From positions 1 to 64,000 of the forward strand of contig NZ_CABHXX010000110.1 in assembly GCF_902170565.1 (NCBI RefSeq): 64,000 nucleotides of DNA, in the 5' to 3' direction. The position numbers and the translations under genes were made by a program. The notes beneath the pieces were generated by a model that was given only the letters and a program-made list of their open reading frames with translations, was not told the origin of the DNA and did not search any database. This stretch comes from Yersinia thracica. GTDB taxonomy: Bacteria; Pseudomonadota; Gammaproteobacteria; Enterobacterales; Enterobacteriaceae. Position 1 is the first letter of the stretch, and every line of letters begins with the position of its first letter. This document shows positions 28,149 to 38,405 of this stretch, one piece after another.

Positions 28149-28619
28149 TTAACGAGGAGAAACTGTCACAGTGCCGCTGCGATCGCTGGCAATGATGACG
28201 CGTTGACCTGCGCTGAAACGGGTTGGCCCTTGCGCCTGCACGACAACAATGCTGCTGCCATCATCACGACGAATTTCCAGTTGTACACCTTCACTGCGGT
28301 TCATGGCGCTTTGTATGCCCTGACCCGCCACACCACCGGCAACGGCACCACCTGCTGTCGCCAGGCTGTTACCTCGGCCTCCGCCGATTGTATTACCCAA
28401 GAAGCCCCCGACTACGGCCCCGCCAATAGCACCCGCTACATTATTTTCACTGCCACCTTGAATGGTGACCGGACGTGCGGAAACTACGGTGCCATAAGTG
28501 ACGGTTTGTACCTGCCGTGCCTGAGCGGCGGTAAAGGTATCACCCGACGCGGTTCTGTTGTTGGCGCATCCACTTAATACAGTCGCCGCGAGTGCTACGG
28601 CAATGATCATTTTATTCAT
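28149..28619 (-). CDS. SlyB/Pcp family outer-membrane lipoprotein
   Basis: 156-residue lipoprotein: signal peptide with lipobox LSGC (Cys18), then a conserved region with QARQVQTVTYGTVVSARPV, a glycine-zipper double helix (GAIGGAVVGGFLGNTIGGG, about 64-82; GGAVAGGVAGQGIQSAMN) and a small C-terminal beta domain. It is homologous along its length to E. coli SlyB, a PhoP-regulated envelope lipoprotein. Yersinia genomes have more than one member, so I do not assign slyB. Confidence 0.88.
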   Translation of the reverse strand: MNKMIIAVALAATVLSGCANNRTASGDTFTAAQARQVQTVTYGTVVSARPVTIQGGSENNVAGAIGGAVVGGFLGNTIGGGRGNSLATAGGAVAGGVAGQGIQSAMNRSEGVQLEIRRDDGSSIVVVQAQGPTRFSAGQRVIIASDRSGTVTVSPR

Positions 28620-28678
28620 AATTAACCCCTAATTATCAGTATAAGTCAGACGTCAGCTAACAATCACTAAAGCCATAT

Positions 28679-28804
28679 CCCCGTCATACTTCAAGCTACA
28701 TGTGCGTTAGCTACGTTCAATCACCCGAATCACTTACAACACCGTAAGCTCATCGGGACTCACTCACTTGCCGCCTTCCTGCAACTCGAATTATTTAGGG
28801 TATA
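28679..28804. repeat. ERIC element (complete)
   Basis: About 126 bases with the enterobacterial ERIC pattern: terminal CGTCATACTTCAAGCTACA, central TCACCCGAATCACTTAC...GTAAGCTCATCGGGA and end TTATTTAGGGTAT. The central palindrome arms GTAAG/CTTAC are intact. It lies between the divergent lipoprotein and diguanylate cyclase genes and may affect either transcript. Confidence 0.85.
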
Positions 28805-28952
28805 GATAGCTGTTAACAATGACTATAGCGTGATAATGATTCATTTGAGGAGATAAATAATAAGCGCCTATAGAGATAGGCGAGTTCCTGCTGACTTTTC
28901 ATGTTACCGTCATGGCTAATTACCGCCCATTTATATCTTCAGGAATGTTGTC

Positions 28953-30524
28953 TTGTTACGCTCGATGATTTCAACCAAGATTTTCCGCCTCGACTTAGGT
29001 CGCTTAATCCTTATTCTGGCTGTCATGAGCGCCTTTGTGACGCTGGCAAACAGTTTCTATGCGAGTTATCGGGTTCAACGGCAGCTATTGATCGATAATA
29101 CACTGGAAGCTAACCGTGTTTATGCCGCTAAGCTGGCGTCCAGTACGGAGATTTTTCTGCGGAGTGCACAAAAGCAGCTTCACTACAGCAGCATGATCGC
29201 CGCAAAGCATTTTGACGATCAGGCCATTCTGAAAGCGGAAACTGCACGGCTTAAATATCAGACGGACAGTTTTAACTCGGTGGTGATAACTGATGCCCAT
29301 GGCATTATCCGCGCTACGTCGCCAGACAGCCTCCAACTCTTGGGGCACACTCTCACATCACCAGGGTCGGCGGAGGCACTCAAGCTCCGGCGCCCTATTA
29401 TCAGCAAGCCATATGTATCAGCAGCTAACAATCTGGTTATCAATATATCGACACCCATTATCACGGCGGATGGACGCTATCGCGGATATATAGGTGGGAC
29501 TATTTATCTGCGTAAGCAAAGTATTTTAAATGAGTTACTGGGTGAACATTACTATCGCGATGGTTCTTACATTGTGGTGCTCGACGGCGATCGGCGCATT
29601 CTTTATCACCGTGATGTTAATCGTATCGGGGAGATACTCGAGCCGAAGCCGATTACGGAGGCGGCCAAAAAAAGTGACAATGGTAGCTTGATGGTGACCA
29701 GCACCAATGGCGAATCGATGCTGGCGGGCTATGCCGTTGTGGAGCCGTCAGGTTGGGAAATTATTACCCTGCGGCCAGAATCCTCCACTTTGAAGCCGCT
29801 GGAAGGGTTGATGTTGAAAGGGCTAGGGCACATTGCGCCGCTGGCGTTACTCACATTGTTGGGCGTTTGGTTATTATCGCGCTTAATTGCTCGCCCGCTG
29901 TGGTTACTGGCAGGCAGCGCCAATGATATGGATAAGCCGGATATTGCCAGTAGCATCAAAGAAATTCCCTCATGGTATTTCGAGGCGACGCAGCTTAAAC
30001 GGGCCTTGTTGATAGGCATCAGTCTATTGCAAAAGAAAATAGGCAAATTGAGGTTCGAAGCGCATACCGACCCCATGACTGGCCTGTATAACCGGCGCGG
30101 GCTGGCGACGACGCTTGAGCCTATCGCCCAGCTCGGGCAGCATTTTTCTGTCATTGCACTGGATATTGACCACTTTAAATCAATTAATGACTCTTATGGT
30201 CATGATGTCGGTGATGAGGTTATCAAGCAATTGGCAATACAAATTCGTGATAGCTCCCGTGACAGCGATATTCTGTGCCGCAGTGGCGGTGAAGAGTTTC
30301 TGATGTTGCTGCCGGGTACTGTGCCGGATGTTGCTATACAGGTTGCTAACCGGCTGCGGCACAATGTAGAAATGATGGTGATGCCGGGCATCCGACCTAT
30401 CACGATTTCATTGGGGGTAGCATTCTGGAATGGGGTCGGGACACCAGAGGATGCGCTGAAGCGGGCGGATGAAGCTTTATACCGAGCGAAGCAGCAGGGC
30501 CGCAATTGGGTAGAAGTAGCCTAG
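28953..30524 (+). CDS. Membrane diguanylate cyclase (dCache-GGDEF)
   Basis: Makes cyclic di-GMP from two GTP. Helix 1 is at about 16-38, followed by a periplasmic dCache-type sensor (about 40-285), helix 2 (about 290-310), a HAMP-like linker and the GGDEF domain (about 355-520). The active site is SGGEEF (about 443-448), and a product-inhibition I-site RDSD sits five residues before it. I take the TTG at 28953, spaced 7 bases from AGGAA; an ATG at 28965 is the alternative. The ligand is unknown. It is not HmsT (different length and sensor). Confidence 0.88.
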   Translation: MLRSMISTKIFRLDLGRLILILAVMSAFVTLANSFYASYRVQRQLLIDNTLEANRVYAAKLASSTEIFLRSAQKQLHYSSMIAAKHFDDQAILKAETARLKYQTDSFNSVVITDAHGIIRATSPDSLQLLGHTLTSPGSAEALKLRRPIISKPYVSAANNLVINISTPIITADGRYRGYIGGTIYLRKQSILNELLGEHYYRDGSYIVVLDGDRRILYHRDVNRIGEILEPKPITEAAKKSDNGSLMVTSTNGESMLAGYAVVEPSGWEIITLRPESSTLKPLEGLMLKGLGHIAPLALLTLLGVWLLSRLIARPLWLLAGSANDMDKPDIASSIKEIPSWYFEATQLKRALLIGISLLQKKIGKLRFEAHTDPMTGLYNRRGLATTLEPIAQLGQHFSVIALDIDHFKSINDSYGHDVGDEVIKQLAIQIRDSSRDSDILCRSGGEEFLMLLPGTVPDVAIQVANRLRHNVEMMVMPGIRPITISLGVAFWNGVGTPEDALKRADEALYRAKQQGRNWVEVA

Positions 30525-30536
30525 AAATCACCTAAC

Positions 30537-30572
30537 AAAAAAGGCGCGCTCCGTGTGGAGTACGCCTTTTTA
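30537..30572. terminator. Bidirectional terminator between diguanylate cyclase and fis
   Basis: AAAAGGCG...CGCCTTTTT stem with inner CTCC/GGAG pairing, A tract left and T tract right, between two convergent genes. Confidence 0.88.
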
Positions 30573-30595
30573 AACAACAACTTAACTGACTAGTA

Positions 30596-30892
30596 TCAGT
30601 TCATGCCGTATTTTTTCAATTTCTTACGCAGCGTGCCACGGTTAATGCCCATCATCAGGGCAGCACGGGTTTGGTTGCCACGGGTGTATTGCATCACCAT
30701 GTCCAACAATGGCTGTTCAACTTCAGCCAGTACCAACTCATACAGGTCACTCACATCCTGACCATTCAGTTGAGCAAAATAGTTCTTCAGTGCTTGTTTT
30801 ACCGAGTCACGCAAAGGCTTTTGAGTCACCTGATCTTGTGAGTTTACGGTTGCAACGGTCAGTACGTCAGAATTTACGCGTTGTTCGAACAT
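30596..30892 (-). CDS. fis: Nucleoid protein Fis
   Basis: 98-residue DNA-bending protein that activates rRNA promoters and organises the nucleoid, abundant at the onset of fast growth. The N-terminal beta-hairpin ([20 protein letters not shown]) and C-terminal helix-turn-helix ([24 protein letters not shown]) are as in E. coli. It is the second gene of the dusB-fis operon, 24 bases after dusB. Confidence 0.98.
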
Positions 30893-30916
30893 AGTTCTGT
30901 CAGCTCTTTTTTCTGT

Positions 30917-31882
30917 TTACGCAAGATTTTCGAAATATGCCTCCAACGCCTCCAGCTGTTCGCTGGCATCCTCAATGGCGTTGAATGTGCGCCGAAACTG
31001 GTCGTTAGGGGCGTGCTCCTGGAGATACCAAGAGACGTGCTTACGTGCAATACGAAATCCCTTGCCTGGACCATAAAAGTCGTGCAATTCCCGTATATGC
31101 CCGTTTAACAAGCGCTGCACTTCGCCAAGTGGCATCGGTGGCAGCAGCTCCCCAGTGTCCAGGTAATGCTGGATTTCCCGGAAGATCCAAGGTCTTCCCT
31201 GAGCGGCACGTCCTATCATCAGGGCATCAGCCCCAGTGTAGTCCAGTACCGCTCTGGCTTTATGCGGGTCAGTGATGTCACCATTCGCGATAACGGGAAT
31301 GGAAACAATCTGCTTAACTGCCCGAATGCTGTCGTATTCCGCCTCGCCATTAAACAAACAAGAACGGGTTCGGCCATGAATCGTCAGGGCTTGTATACCA
31401 CAGTTTTCGGCCAATTGGGCAATTTCTATACAGTTACGGTGTTCGGTCGACCAACCCGTCCGGATCTTCAACGTTACTGGGACATCTACCGCGTTAACGA
31501 CTGCGGAGAGGATCTGTTTGACCAATTCAGGATGCTGCAATAATGCGGATCCTGCCAGTTTGCGATTCACTTTCTTGGCCGGACATCCCATATTGATGTC
31601 GATGATTTGTGCACCATTCGCCACATTGATTTGGGCGGCTGCTGCCATCTCATCCGGGTCATTACCAGCAATCTGCACGGCACGAATCCCCGGCTCATCA
31701 CTATGAACCATGCGCAAACGCGACTTATCCGTCCGCCATACCTCTGGATTAGAGGAGAGCATTTCAGATACAGCCATCCCAGCCCCCATACCATGACATA
31801 GCGCTCTGAATGGGCGATCTGTGATGCCCGCCATCGGGGCGGCAATCAGGCAATTTGTAAGCTGGATGTGTCCAATACGCAT
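30917..31882 (-). CDS. dusB: tRNA-dihydrouridine synthase B
   Basis: FMN-dependent uridine reductase that modifies U17 of tRNA. The 321 residues contain [14 protein letters not shown], the catalytic Cys in [20 protein letters not shown] (about 95-114) and [15 protein letters not shown] two codons upstream is in frame, but MRIG is the family start. First gene of the growth-rate regulated dusB-fis operon. Confidence 0.97.
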   Translation of the reverse strand: MRIGHIQLTNCLIAAPMAGITDRPFRALCHGMGAGMAVSEMLSSNPEVWRTDKSRLRMVHSDEPGIRAVQIAGNDPDEMAAAAQINVANGAQIIDINMGCPAKKVNRKLAGSALLQHPELVKQILSAVVNAVDVPVTLKIRTGWSTEHRNCIEIAQLAENCGIQALTIHGRTRSCLFNGEAEYDSIRAVKQIVSIPVIANGDITDPHKARAVLDYTGADALMIGRAAQGRPWIFREIQHYLDTGELLPPMPLGEVQRLLNGHIRELHDFYGPGKGFRIARKHVSWYLQEHAPNDQFRRTFNAIEDASEQLEALEAYFENLA

Positions 31883-31911
31883 AGACAAAGAATGACCACA
31901 CTGTGTCCGTA

Positions 31912-31949
31912 AGGGCGCGTATATTACGCATTTTTGCGCTCAGATGAAA
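31912..31949 (-). promoter_or_regulatory. dusB-fis promoter
   Basis: On the minus strand TTTCAT (31944-31949) and TAATAT (31921-31926) are 17 bases apart. A GC-rich discriminator (GCGCCC) follows the -10 box, as in the stringently controlled E. coli fis promoter, whose flanking sequence is also recognisable here. Confidence 0.85.
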
Positions 31950-32319
31950 GGCCAAACTTTGACCAATTGATGAAAAAAGCGCGATAAATTGCAGACTAAT
32001 CTTGGATAATTAATTATTTATTCATATATAACATTAGGTTAAGTTAATATGATTAATTTGTGCGCTTTAGTTTTTTCTACTAAACAACATAATTTTCGAC
32101 TAGTTATGCAACATGGTTAAGGTTGATAATGCTGATTTATTCATCAAATCAATGATAAAGAACAGATATAAATGAGTCAGACATCTCATTTCAGTTAAAA
32201 AAAGTGCTTGATGGATTGCTAGCTGCTACCAGGAAATGCTAGTGCATTCTGCGAATTTGGCGTTACAACCGTGAGTGTTGCAACGCCTACAACATGGATA
32301 GCTATTATTGGCGGAGTCG
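31950..32319. other. Intergenic region between dusB-fis promoter and prmA
   Basis: About 370 bases, AT-rich next to the fis promoter (room for upstream activation and Fis or IHF binding). A hairpin at 32259-32287 (GGCGTT with AACGCC) near the prmA end lacks a T tract. Nothing else is recognised. Confidence 0.4.
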
Positions 32320-33204
32320 CTATGACTTCTTGATACCGGTGATGCGGCACCACTCTTCTTTTTCAGCCACTGGGTCGAGAGCGAATTTATCCTCGTAAGC
32401 TTGTGCGACACTCTCTGCCTGTGTTGCCAGCACACCTGACAAGCCAAGATGGCCGCCCGCAACCGGCAAAACACTAATCAACGGCGCGAGTTCCCGTAAT
32501 GGGCCTGCCAGGATATTGGCGACTACCACGTCAGCGGATAAGTCGGCTGGCTGATCTTTGGCAAGATACAGCTCCAAACGCTCTGAAACGCCGTTACGCT
32601 GCGCGTTATCACGACTGGCCTGAATGGCTTGCGGATCAATATCAATGCCAATAGCGCGCTTAGCACCGAGTTTTAGAGCTGCAATCGCCAGGATGCCGGA
32701 GCCGCAACCGAAATCGATAACGGTTTTATCCTGTAGGTTGAGGCTATCGAGCCATTGCAGACACAATGCGGTCGTCGGGTGAGTACCGGTACCAAATGCC
32801 AAACCGGGGTCGAGCATCACGTTCACGGCTGTTGGGTCGGGCACATCACGCCAGCTAGGGCAAATCCACAGGCGCTCACCAAAACGCATTGGGTGGAAAT
32901 TATCCATCCATTCACGTTCCCAATCTTTATCTTCCAACTGCTCAATCTTATGGATGAAACCTTGACCGAGTTGCGGGTTATATTCCAGCGTAGCGACCAC
33001 TTCCGCCATATCGGTTTCTGCATCATACAGGCCAATTACGTCGGTATCGCCCCACAGGCGGGTTTCCCCCGGCAGTGGCTCAAACACCGGATTATCGTGG
33101 GTATCCTGGAAGGTCACAGAGACCGCGCCACTTTCTATTAGGACATCACCAAGAGATTCGGCCTGGTTACCGGTGGTGTTTAGTTTTAGTTGGATCCAAG
33201 GCAT
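32320..33204 (-). CDS. prmA: Ribosomal protein L11 methyltransferase
   Basis: SAM-dependent enzyme that trimethylates ribosomal protein L11. The 294 residues have the N-terminal substrate-binding ferredoxin-like domain, the SAM loop [20 protein letters not shown] (about 160-179) and NILAGPL (about 227-233), where substrate amines bind. MPWIQLKL with GGAAGAG upstream is the family start. Last gene of yhdT-panF-prmA. Confidence 0.97.
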   Translation of the reverse strand: MPWIQLKLNTTGNQAESLGDVLIESGAVSVTFQDTHDNPVFEPLPGETRLWGDTDVIGLYDAETDMAEVVATLEYNPQLGQGFIHKIEQLEDKDWEREWMDNFHPMRFGERLWICPSWRDVPDPTAVNVMLDPGLAFGTGTHPTTALCLQWLDSLNLQDKTVIDFGCGSGILAIAALKLGAKRAIGIDIDPQAIQASRDNAQRNGVSERLELYLAKDQPADLSADVVVANILAGPLRELAPLISVLPVAGGHLGLSGVLATQAESVAQAYEDKFALDPVAEKEEWCRITGIKKS

Positions 33205-33295
33205 AGCTTTCTCTTCCAAAACCGATCTTCAACTGAGGTCTCACGATCGGTTTTTATCAATAGGGTTTCGGTAAATAATACCTGCAAATAGTCAT

Positions 33296-34750
33296 TTATT
33301 CAGTGCTGGCAACCACGGGCTGTTGCGCTCGTGCCCTGTCGCCAAACTGATTCCCGATATAGAACGCCAGCAGGTTAAGCGCCAGCGAGGGCACGATTGG
33401 GTGCAGGCCGGCTATCTTAATATCGAAGCTGGCCAGTACTGTATAGCATACCGCGCCGACAATCATTGAGCTAAGGGCACCGTGGGCATTGGCGCGCTCC
33501 CAGTATAACCCCAGCACCAATGGCCAGAGGAATACCGCCTCCAGACCGCCAAAGGCCAATAGATTCAGCCAGATAATCATTTCGGGTGGCCGCCAGGCGG
33601 CAAGTAGCAATAATAGCCCGAGGATCAGTGTCGACATGCTGGAAATACGCGCTAACTTACGTTCATTCTTCAGCTCTTCCGGCCGCAGATTGAGGTATAA
33701 ATCTTTCACAATAGTCGCGGAGGATTGCAGTAACTGGGCATTGATGGTCGACATTATCGCCGCCATCGGTGCGGCCAGAAAGATCCCAGCGGCAAAGGGC
33801 GGGAGCACGGTGATCATCAGTGTGGGGATCACTTGATCCGGGATCTTCAGATCCGGCAGGATCGCCCGGCCTAATGCACCGGCCAGATGCATACCGAACA
33901 TCAAGATAGCCACCACAATGGTGCCGAGGATTATGCCGCGATGCACGGCTTTACTATCACGATACGAAATACAACGCACGGCGGTATGCGGCAGACCTAT
34001 CACCCCAAAGCACACCAGGATCCAGAATGATGCCATAAACGGCAAGTCGAGGATTTGATCGCCACCCTGAGGGGAGACCAGCGCCGGATCAATATGCTGT
34101 AGAGTCTCGACGGCTTTGTGCAGCCCACCTGCGGCATGGATAACCGCCACCAACAGTAAAATGGTACCGACCAACATCACCATGCCTTGTAAGGCATCAT
34201 TCAGCACGCTGGCGCGGAAACCACCAAAAGAGGTATATAGCGCGATACTGATACCGAAAATCAATAAGCCAGTGTCATAAGGGATGCCCGCTGCGGTTTC
34301 CAACAAGCGCGCGCCACCGATAAACTGCACCGTCATGGCCCCGACAAACGCCACCAACAAACTGATGCTGGCCAACCACACTAATAGGCGGCTTTGATAA
34401 CGGGCATACAGCATGTCGTTGAGGGTCACGGCATTATAACGGCGCGCTAGAATGGCAAATTTCTTACCCAATACTCCCAGAGACAGCCACACCGCGGGCA
34501 ATTGAATCATTGCCAATAACACCCAGCCCAGGCCGTATTTATAAGCGGCACCCGGCCCGCCAATAAATGAACTGGCACTGATATAAGTGGCGGTCAAGGT
34601 CATTGCCAGGACAAATCCGCCCATCGAACGGTTGCCGATGAAGTATTCGTTAAGAAAATTCCCGGTTTTACGGCGGGTATAAGCATAAACGGATAAGCCG
34701 AATACCATGGCCAGATAGCCCACTAATGGCAGAATGACATCAGTTTGCAT
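33296..34750 (-). CDS. panF: Sodium/pantothenate symporter
   Basis: Sodium-coupled inner-membrane importer of pantothenate (vitamin B5), solute:sodium symporter family. The 484 residues have about 13 helices and the conserved TATYISASSFIGGPGAAYKYG (split here after TATYISASSFIGGPGAAY, about 50-67), QFIGGARLLE and GLPHTAVRCISY. It is very close to E. coli PanF throughout. The ATG at 34750 overlaps the end of yhdT by 11 bases, which implies translational coupling. Confidence 0.97.
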   Translation of the reverse strand: MQTDVILPLVGYLAMVFGLSVYAYTRRKTGNFLNEYFIGNRSMGGFVLAMTLTATYISASSFIGGPGAAYKYGLGWVLLAMIQLPAVWLSLGVLGKKFAILARRYNAVTLNDMLYARYQSRLLVWLASISLLVAFVGAMTVQFIGGARLLETAAGIPYDTGLLIFGISIALYTSFGGFRASVLNDALQGMVMLVGTILLLVAVIHAAGGLHKAVETLQHIDPALVSPQGGDQILDLPFMASFWILVCFGVIGLPHTAVRCISYRDSKAVHRGIILGTIVVAILMFGMHLAGALGRAILPDLKIPDQVIPTLMITVLPPFAAGIFLAAPMAAIMSTINAQLLQSSATIVKDLYLNLRPEELKNERKLARISSMSTLILGLLLLLAAWRPPEMIIWLNLLAFGGLEAVFLWPLVLGLYWERANAHGALSSMIVGAVCYTVLASFDIKIAGLHPIVPSLALNLLAFYIGNQFGDRARAQQPVVASTE

Positions 34751-34982
34751 TGTCATCCTCCAGCGAGATATCACGGAAGACGAAACGCACCATTAGCCAG
34801 CACAGCACAATAAACAGCAGTGGCAATGCAATACAAGCCGCTTCAAACCAAGCTGGCAGGCCGCTTATACCGGGGATATTGCCCGGTAAATAAGCCGTTA
34901 TTATCCACCCAGCCAGATAAGCCAGGGTTAAGCCAAAGGCCCAGCGCGCTTCTTTATTGGCTTGTAGGAATCTTGTATCCAT
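34740..34982 (-). CDS. yhdT: Small membrane protein YhdT (DUF997)
   Basis: 80-residue inner-membrane protein with two helices (about 16-34 and 46-66) and charged ends. Function unknown; it always precedes panF in enterobacteria and overlaps it here, so it may be an accessory subunit of the symporter. GGAGAAAAT before the ATG at 34982 decides the start over an upstream in-frame ATG. Confidence 0.92.
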   Translation of the reverse strand: MDTRFLQANKEARWAFGLTLAYLAGWIITAYLPGNIPGISGLPAWFEAACIALPLLFIVLCWLMVRFVFRDISLEDDNAN

Positions 34983-34994
34983 ATTTTCTCCAAT

Positions 34995-35116
34995 CCCCTT
35001 CATACTTGGCGCTACAGCGTTGTTAGCTGCTCTCGCCTACCCGAATCACTTACTTATGTAAGCTCATCGGGATAAGCTCATTTGCAGCCTAGCTGTAGCA
35101 CCAATTACTTTGGGTC
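34995..35116. repeat. ERIC element upstream of yhdT
   Basis: About 122 bases with ERIC ends (CTTCATACTTGGCGCTACAG and ATTACTTTGGGT) and the canonical centre CCCGAATCACTTACTTATG followed by TAAGCTCATCGGGA. It lies in the presumed promoter/leader region of yhdT-panF-prmA, 12 bases before the yhdT start codon. Confidence 0.85.
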
Positions 35117-35127
35117 ATTTCTCTTTA

Positions 35128-35178
35128 GCGCTACAGCGTTGTTAGTCAGCAGGTTGTAATGCCCATGATTTTGGGTAT
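35128..35178. repeat. Internally deleted ERIC copy
   Basis: GCGCTACAGCGTTGTTAG at 35128-35145 repeats 35009-35026 of the neighbouring ERIC exactly. After a short stretch comes an end-like TTGTAATGCCCATGATTTTG ending in GGTATA. The middle with the palindrome is missing, so this looks like a deletion derivative in tandem with the complete element. Confidence 0.55.
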
Positions 35179-35203
35179 AAAAGCATAAACAAAGCTTAAA
35201 AAG

Positions 35204-35230
35204 AAAAAAGGCCGATGATTAACCGGCCTT
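35204..35230 (-). terminator. Terminator of accBC
   Basis: AAGGCCG (35208-35214) with CGGCCTT (35224-35230); the minus strand continues with a T tract. It separates accC from yhdT. Confidence 0.8.
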
Positions 35231-35265
35231 GATATAAAAGGTAAAGCGCATGAAAGGCGAAAAAA

Positions 35266-36615
35266 TTAGGTTTCTTGCAACCCGAGTTTTTTCTCCAGAT
35301 AGTGAATATTGGTGCCACCGTGCTGGAAGTTCTCGTCGTTCATGATGCGCTGCTGTAACTCAACGTTGGTCTTGATGCCATCGATAATGAGTTCTGCCAG
35401 CGCATTTTTCATACGGGCAATCGCCACATCACGGTTTTCACCGTAAGTGATCAGCTTACCGATCATGGAGTCATAATATGGTGGCACGGTATAACCGGCG
35501 TAAATATGAGACTCCCAACGCACCCCAAAACCGCCCGGCGCATGGAAACGGGTAATTTTACCCGGGCTCGGCAGGAAGGTATTCGGATCTTCGGCGTTGA
35601 TACGGCACTCTACTGCGTGGCCGTGGACTTTCACTTCATCTTGTTTGATGGAGAGAGGTTGGCCCGCAGCGATCCGCAGCTGTTCTTTGATCAAATCGAC
35701 ACCGGTGATCATTTCGGTAACCGGGTGCTCAACCTGAATACGGGTGTTCATTTCGATGAAATAGAACTCGCCGTTTTCATACAGGAACTCGAAAGTCCCC
35801 GCACCACGATAGCCGATTTCCACACAGGCTTTCGCGCAGCGTTCACCGATATGACGGCGCATTTCGCTGGTGATACCTGGCGCTGGTGCCTCTTCAACCA
35901 CTTTCTGGTGGCGGCGCTGCATAGAACAGTCGCGTTCAGCCAGATAGATAGCATTACCCTGACCGTCAGCCAAAATCTGAATTTCGATATGGCGTGGATT
36001 TTCCAGGTATTTTTCCATATAAACCATGTCGTTATTGAAAGCCGCTTTGGCTTCCGCACGGGTCATGTTAATGGATTGCTCCAGATCTTTGTCGTGACGA
36101 ACCACACGCATACCACGACCACCACCACCGCCTGATGCCTTGATAATGACCGGATAACCGATTCGTTTGGCAAAGGCTTTATTCTTGGCGGTATCGTCAT
36201 CCAGTGGGCCATCAGAGCCAGGTACACAAGGTACGCCAGCTTTCTTCATGGCATTTATTGCAGAAACCTTGTCACCCATCAGGCGAATGGTTTCGGCACG
36301 TGGGCCGATGAAGATGAAACCTGAACGTTCTACCTGTTCGGCAAAATCAGCATTTTCAGACAAGAAACCATAGCCGGGGTGAATAGCCACCGCGCCAGTG
36401 ATCTCAGCAGCAGAAATGATTGCCGGAATGTTCAGATAGCTTTTAACAGAAGGTGCGGGACCGATACAGACAGTCTCGTCAGCCAATAACACGTGTTTAA
36501 GATCACGGTCTGCAACAGAGTGAACTGCCACAGTTTTGATCCCCAGCTCTTTACAAGCTCGCAGGATACGCAGCGCAATCTCACCGCGGTTAGCGATTAC
36601 GATTTTATCAAGCAT
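35266..36615 (-). CDS. accC: Acetyl-CoA carboxylase, biotin carboxylase subunit
   Basis: ATP-grasp enzyme that carboxylates biotin on AccB, the first step of malonyl-CoA and fatty-acid synthesis. The 449 residues include the N-terminal preATP-grasp [20 protein letters not shown], the glycine-rich ATP loop [13 protein letters not shown] (about 160-172), [14 protein letters not shown] (about 288-301) and a C-terminal biotin carboxylase domain. It follows accB after 11 bases in the standard accBC operon. Confidence 0.98.
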   Translation of the reverse strand: MLDKIVIANRGEIALRILRACKELGIKTVAVHSVADRDLKHVLLADETVCIGPAPSVKSYLNIPAIISAAEITGAVAIHPGYGFLSENADFAEQVERSGFIFIGPRAETIRLMGDKVSAINAMKKAGVPCVPGSDGPLDDDTAKNKAFAKRIGYPVIIKASGGGGGRGMRVVRHDKDLEQSINMTRAEAKAAFNNDMVYMEKYLENPRHIEIQILADGQGNAIYLAERDCSMQRRHQKVVEEAPAPGITSEMRRHIGERCAKACVEIGYRGAGTFEFLYENGEFYFIEMNTRIQVEHPVTEMITGVDLIKEQLRIAAGQPLSIKQDEVKVHGHAVECRINAEDPNTFLPSPGKITRFHAPGGFGVRWESHIYAGYTVPPYYDSMIGKLITYGENRDVAIARMKNALAELIIDGIKTNVELQQRIMNDENFQHGGTNIHYLEKKLGLQET

Positions 36616-36626
36616 GGAACGCCTCG

Positions 36627-37091
36627 TTATTCGATGACGACAAGAGGCTCGTCGAATTCAACCGGTTGACCGTTTTCAACCAGAATGGCTTTTACAGTAC
36701 CGGATTTATCTGCTTCGATTTGGTTCATCATTTTCATCGCTTCAACGATGCAAAGAGTGTCACCAACAGAAACTTTCTGACCTACTTCAATGAAGGATTT
36801 AGCATCCGGGCTCGGGGTGCGGTAGAAAGTACCGACCATTGGGGAGCGCACGATATGGCCACTGATAGCAGCAGGGGCAGCGGCTTCAGCAGGTGCTGGA
36901 GCGACGGCAGCGGCCAGAGCAGGTTGTTGCTGTGGAGCAGCAAAAGCATACGGCTGTTGCATCATTGGGTAGTTTGGTGCGGCAGGAGCACGACTGATGC
37001 GTACTGACTCTTCGCCTTCTGAGATTTCCAGCTCTGAAATGCCGGATTCTTCAACCAGTTCGATCAGTTTCTTAATCTTACGAATATCCAT
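36627..37091 (-). CDS. accB: Biotin carboxyl carrier protein of acetyl-CoA carboxylase
   Basis: Carries biotin between biotin carboxylase and carboxyltransferase. The 154 residues have an N-terminal domain ([20 protein letters not shown]), an Ala/Pro/Gln-rich flexible linker (about 50-75) and the biotinyl domain with [15 protein letters not shown], whose Lys is biotinylated. In-frame ATG codons upstream exist, but MDIRKIK is the universal enterobacterial start. E. coli AccB represses its own operon. Confidence 0.98.
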   Translation of the reverse strand: MDIRKIKKLIELVEESGISELEISEGEESVRISRAPAAPNYPMMQQPYAFAAPQQQPALAAAVAPAPAEAAAPAAISGHIVRSPMVGTFYRTPSPDAKSFIEVGQKVSVGDTLCIVEAMKMMNQIEADKSGTVKAILVENGQPVEFDEPLVVIE

Positions 37092-37144
37092 GAGTGTGAT
37101 TCCGTACTCTTTGTGTGTTGCAATTATACCCATCTGTTTCGGGT

Positions 37145-37597
37145 CTAGTTGGATTTTGACAAGCGATTTACCGCTGCCTGTAAAGCAAAGTTGTAGCCAT
37201 CTGCGCCAAGTCCACAGATTACGCCAACCGCGATATCAGAGAGATATGAATGATGACGGAAAGGCTCCCGGGCATGCACATTAGACAAGTGGACCTCGAT
37301 AAACGGGATCTGCACACCTAACAATGCATCGCGCAGTGCAACACTGGTATGTGTAAACGCTGCCGGGTTGATCAAGATAAAATCAGTATTACCCCGTGCC
37401 TGGTGAATTCTATCGATCAGCACATGCTCTGCATTTGACTGCAAATGGGATAGCACCACATCCATTCCCTGAGCTTGAGTCTCTAATTGGCTGACAATAT
37501 CAGCCAATGTGGTGTCACCGTACTTTTCCGGTTCACGTGTTCCAAGCAGATTCAAGTTAGGGCCATTCAGAAGCAAAATGTGAAACTTATCCGACAT
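37145..37597 (-). CDS. aroQ: 3-Dehydroquinate dehydratase, type II
   Basis: Dodecameric shikimate-pathway enzyme converting 3-dehydroquinate to 3-dehydroshikimate by an anti-elimination. The 150 residues carry the catalytic lid [17 protein letters not shown] with Tyr26, the catalytic His in [16 protein letters not shown] and [17 protein letters not shown]. Located upstream of accBC as in other gamma-proteobacteria (E. coli K-12 has only the type I enzyme). The 208-base gap to msrQ holds the promoter. Confidence 0.96.
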   Translation of the reverse strand: MSDKFHILLLNGPNLNLLGTREPEKYGDTTLADIVSQLETQAQGMDVVLSHLQSNAEHVLIDRIHQARGNTDFILINPAAFTHTSVALRDALLGVQIPFIEVHLSNVHAREPFRHHSYLSDIAVGVICGLGADGYNFALQAAVNRLSKSN

Positions 37598-37805
37598 TGT
37601 GCTGGTATCTCCGGCAATTAGTCCATCATCGTAAAAAATAACCTGATGTCACCGATTTGTCACCTTTTTACGACGAATTTGACACTGCGATCGGCATTAA
37701 GGTCGGGCATTATAATGATATCGTAGCAATTAGCAGCTAAATACTGGTCTTATCAGCGAAGATATTCAATAGAAAAAGATAATGACCAATGAAAAGTTCA
37801 GGTTT

Positions 37806-38405
37806 TTAGCGGCACCATTGGCGAAATTTTTTATAGCGTAGCGCCAATAATATTGCTGCTATCACCGCGTAAATAATTGGGAATGGCGATAGCGTTTTGA
37901 CCGACCAAAGATAATGAATTGGTGCAAGAATGGCGACAACATACACCAAATTATGCAATTTTTGCCAGTTGGCTCCCATTTTTCGTTGCGCCCACAAGGT
38001 GGATGTCACCGCCAGTGACAGTAACAATAACCAACTTATTATGCCCAATGTCAGGTAAGGGCGGGTGACCAGCTCACGCCCCAGTAAGCCAATATTACTC
38101 AGCCCAAGTTCCAGTACCGAGTAACTGACCAAATGTAGTGTTCCCCAGGCAAAACACCATAAACCCAACAACCGGCGGCAGCGGATTAACAGCGGTTGTT
38201 TGCCATAGCGCGCCAGTGGCGTGACCAGCAGTGTCGCCAATAATAATTTTAGGGTCATTAGCCCAGTGAAATGCTGAATATCTTTAGCCGGGTCGGCACT
38301 GAACCAACCTTGATCTACAGATAAAATTAGCCACAGAAAGGGGAGTGTGGCCGCCAACCAAATAGCCACTTTTAGCCACTTAATTTGCCGTAAACTGAGC
38401 CGCAT
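37806..38405 (-). CDS. msrQ: MsrPQ methionine sulfoxide reductase, haem membrane subunit
   Basis: Haem b and flavin-containing inner-membrane protein (formerly YedZ) that passes electrons from the quinone pool or flavin reductase to periplasmic MsrP. The 199 residues contain about six helices and conserved histidines (for example [11 protein letters not shown] region, [12 protein letters not shown] and [19 protein letters not shown]). Its ATG overlaps the msrP stop by one base (TGATG). Confidence 0.95.
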   Translation of the reverse strand: MRLSLRQIKWLKVAIWLAATLPFLWLILSVDQGWFSADPAKDIQHFTGLMTLKLLLATLLVTPLARYGKQPLLIRCRRLLGLWCFAWGTLHLVSYSVLELGLSNIGLLGRELVTRPYLTLGIISWLLLLSLAVTSTLWAQRKMGANWQKLHNLVYVVAILAPIHYLWSVKTLSPFPIIYAVIAAILLALRYKKFRQWCR

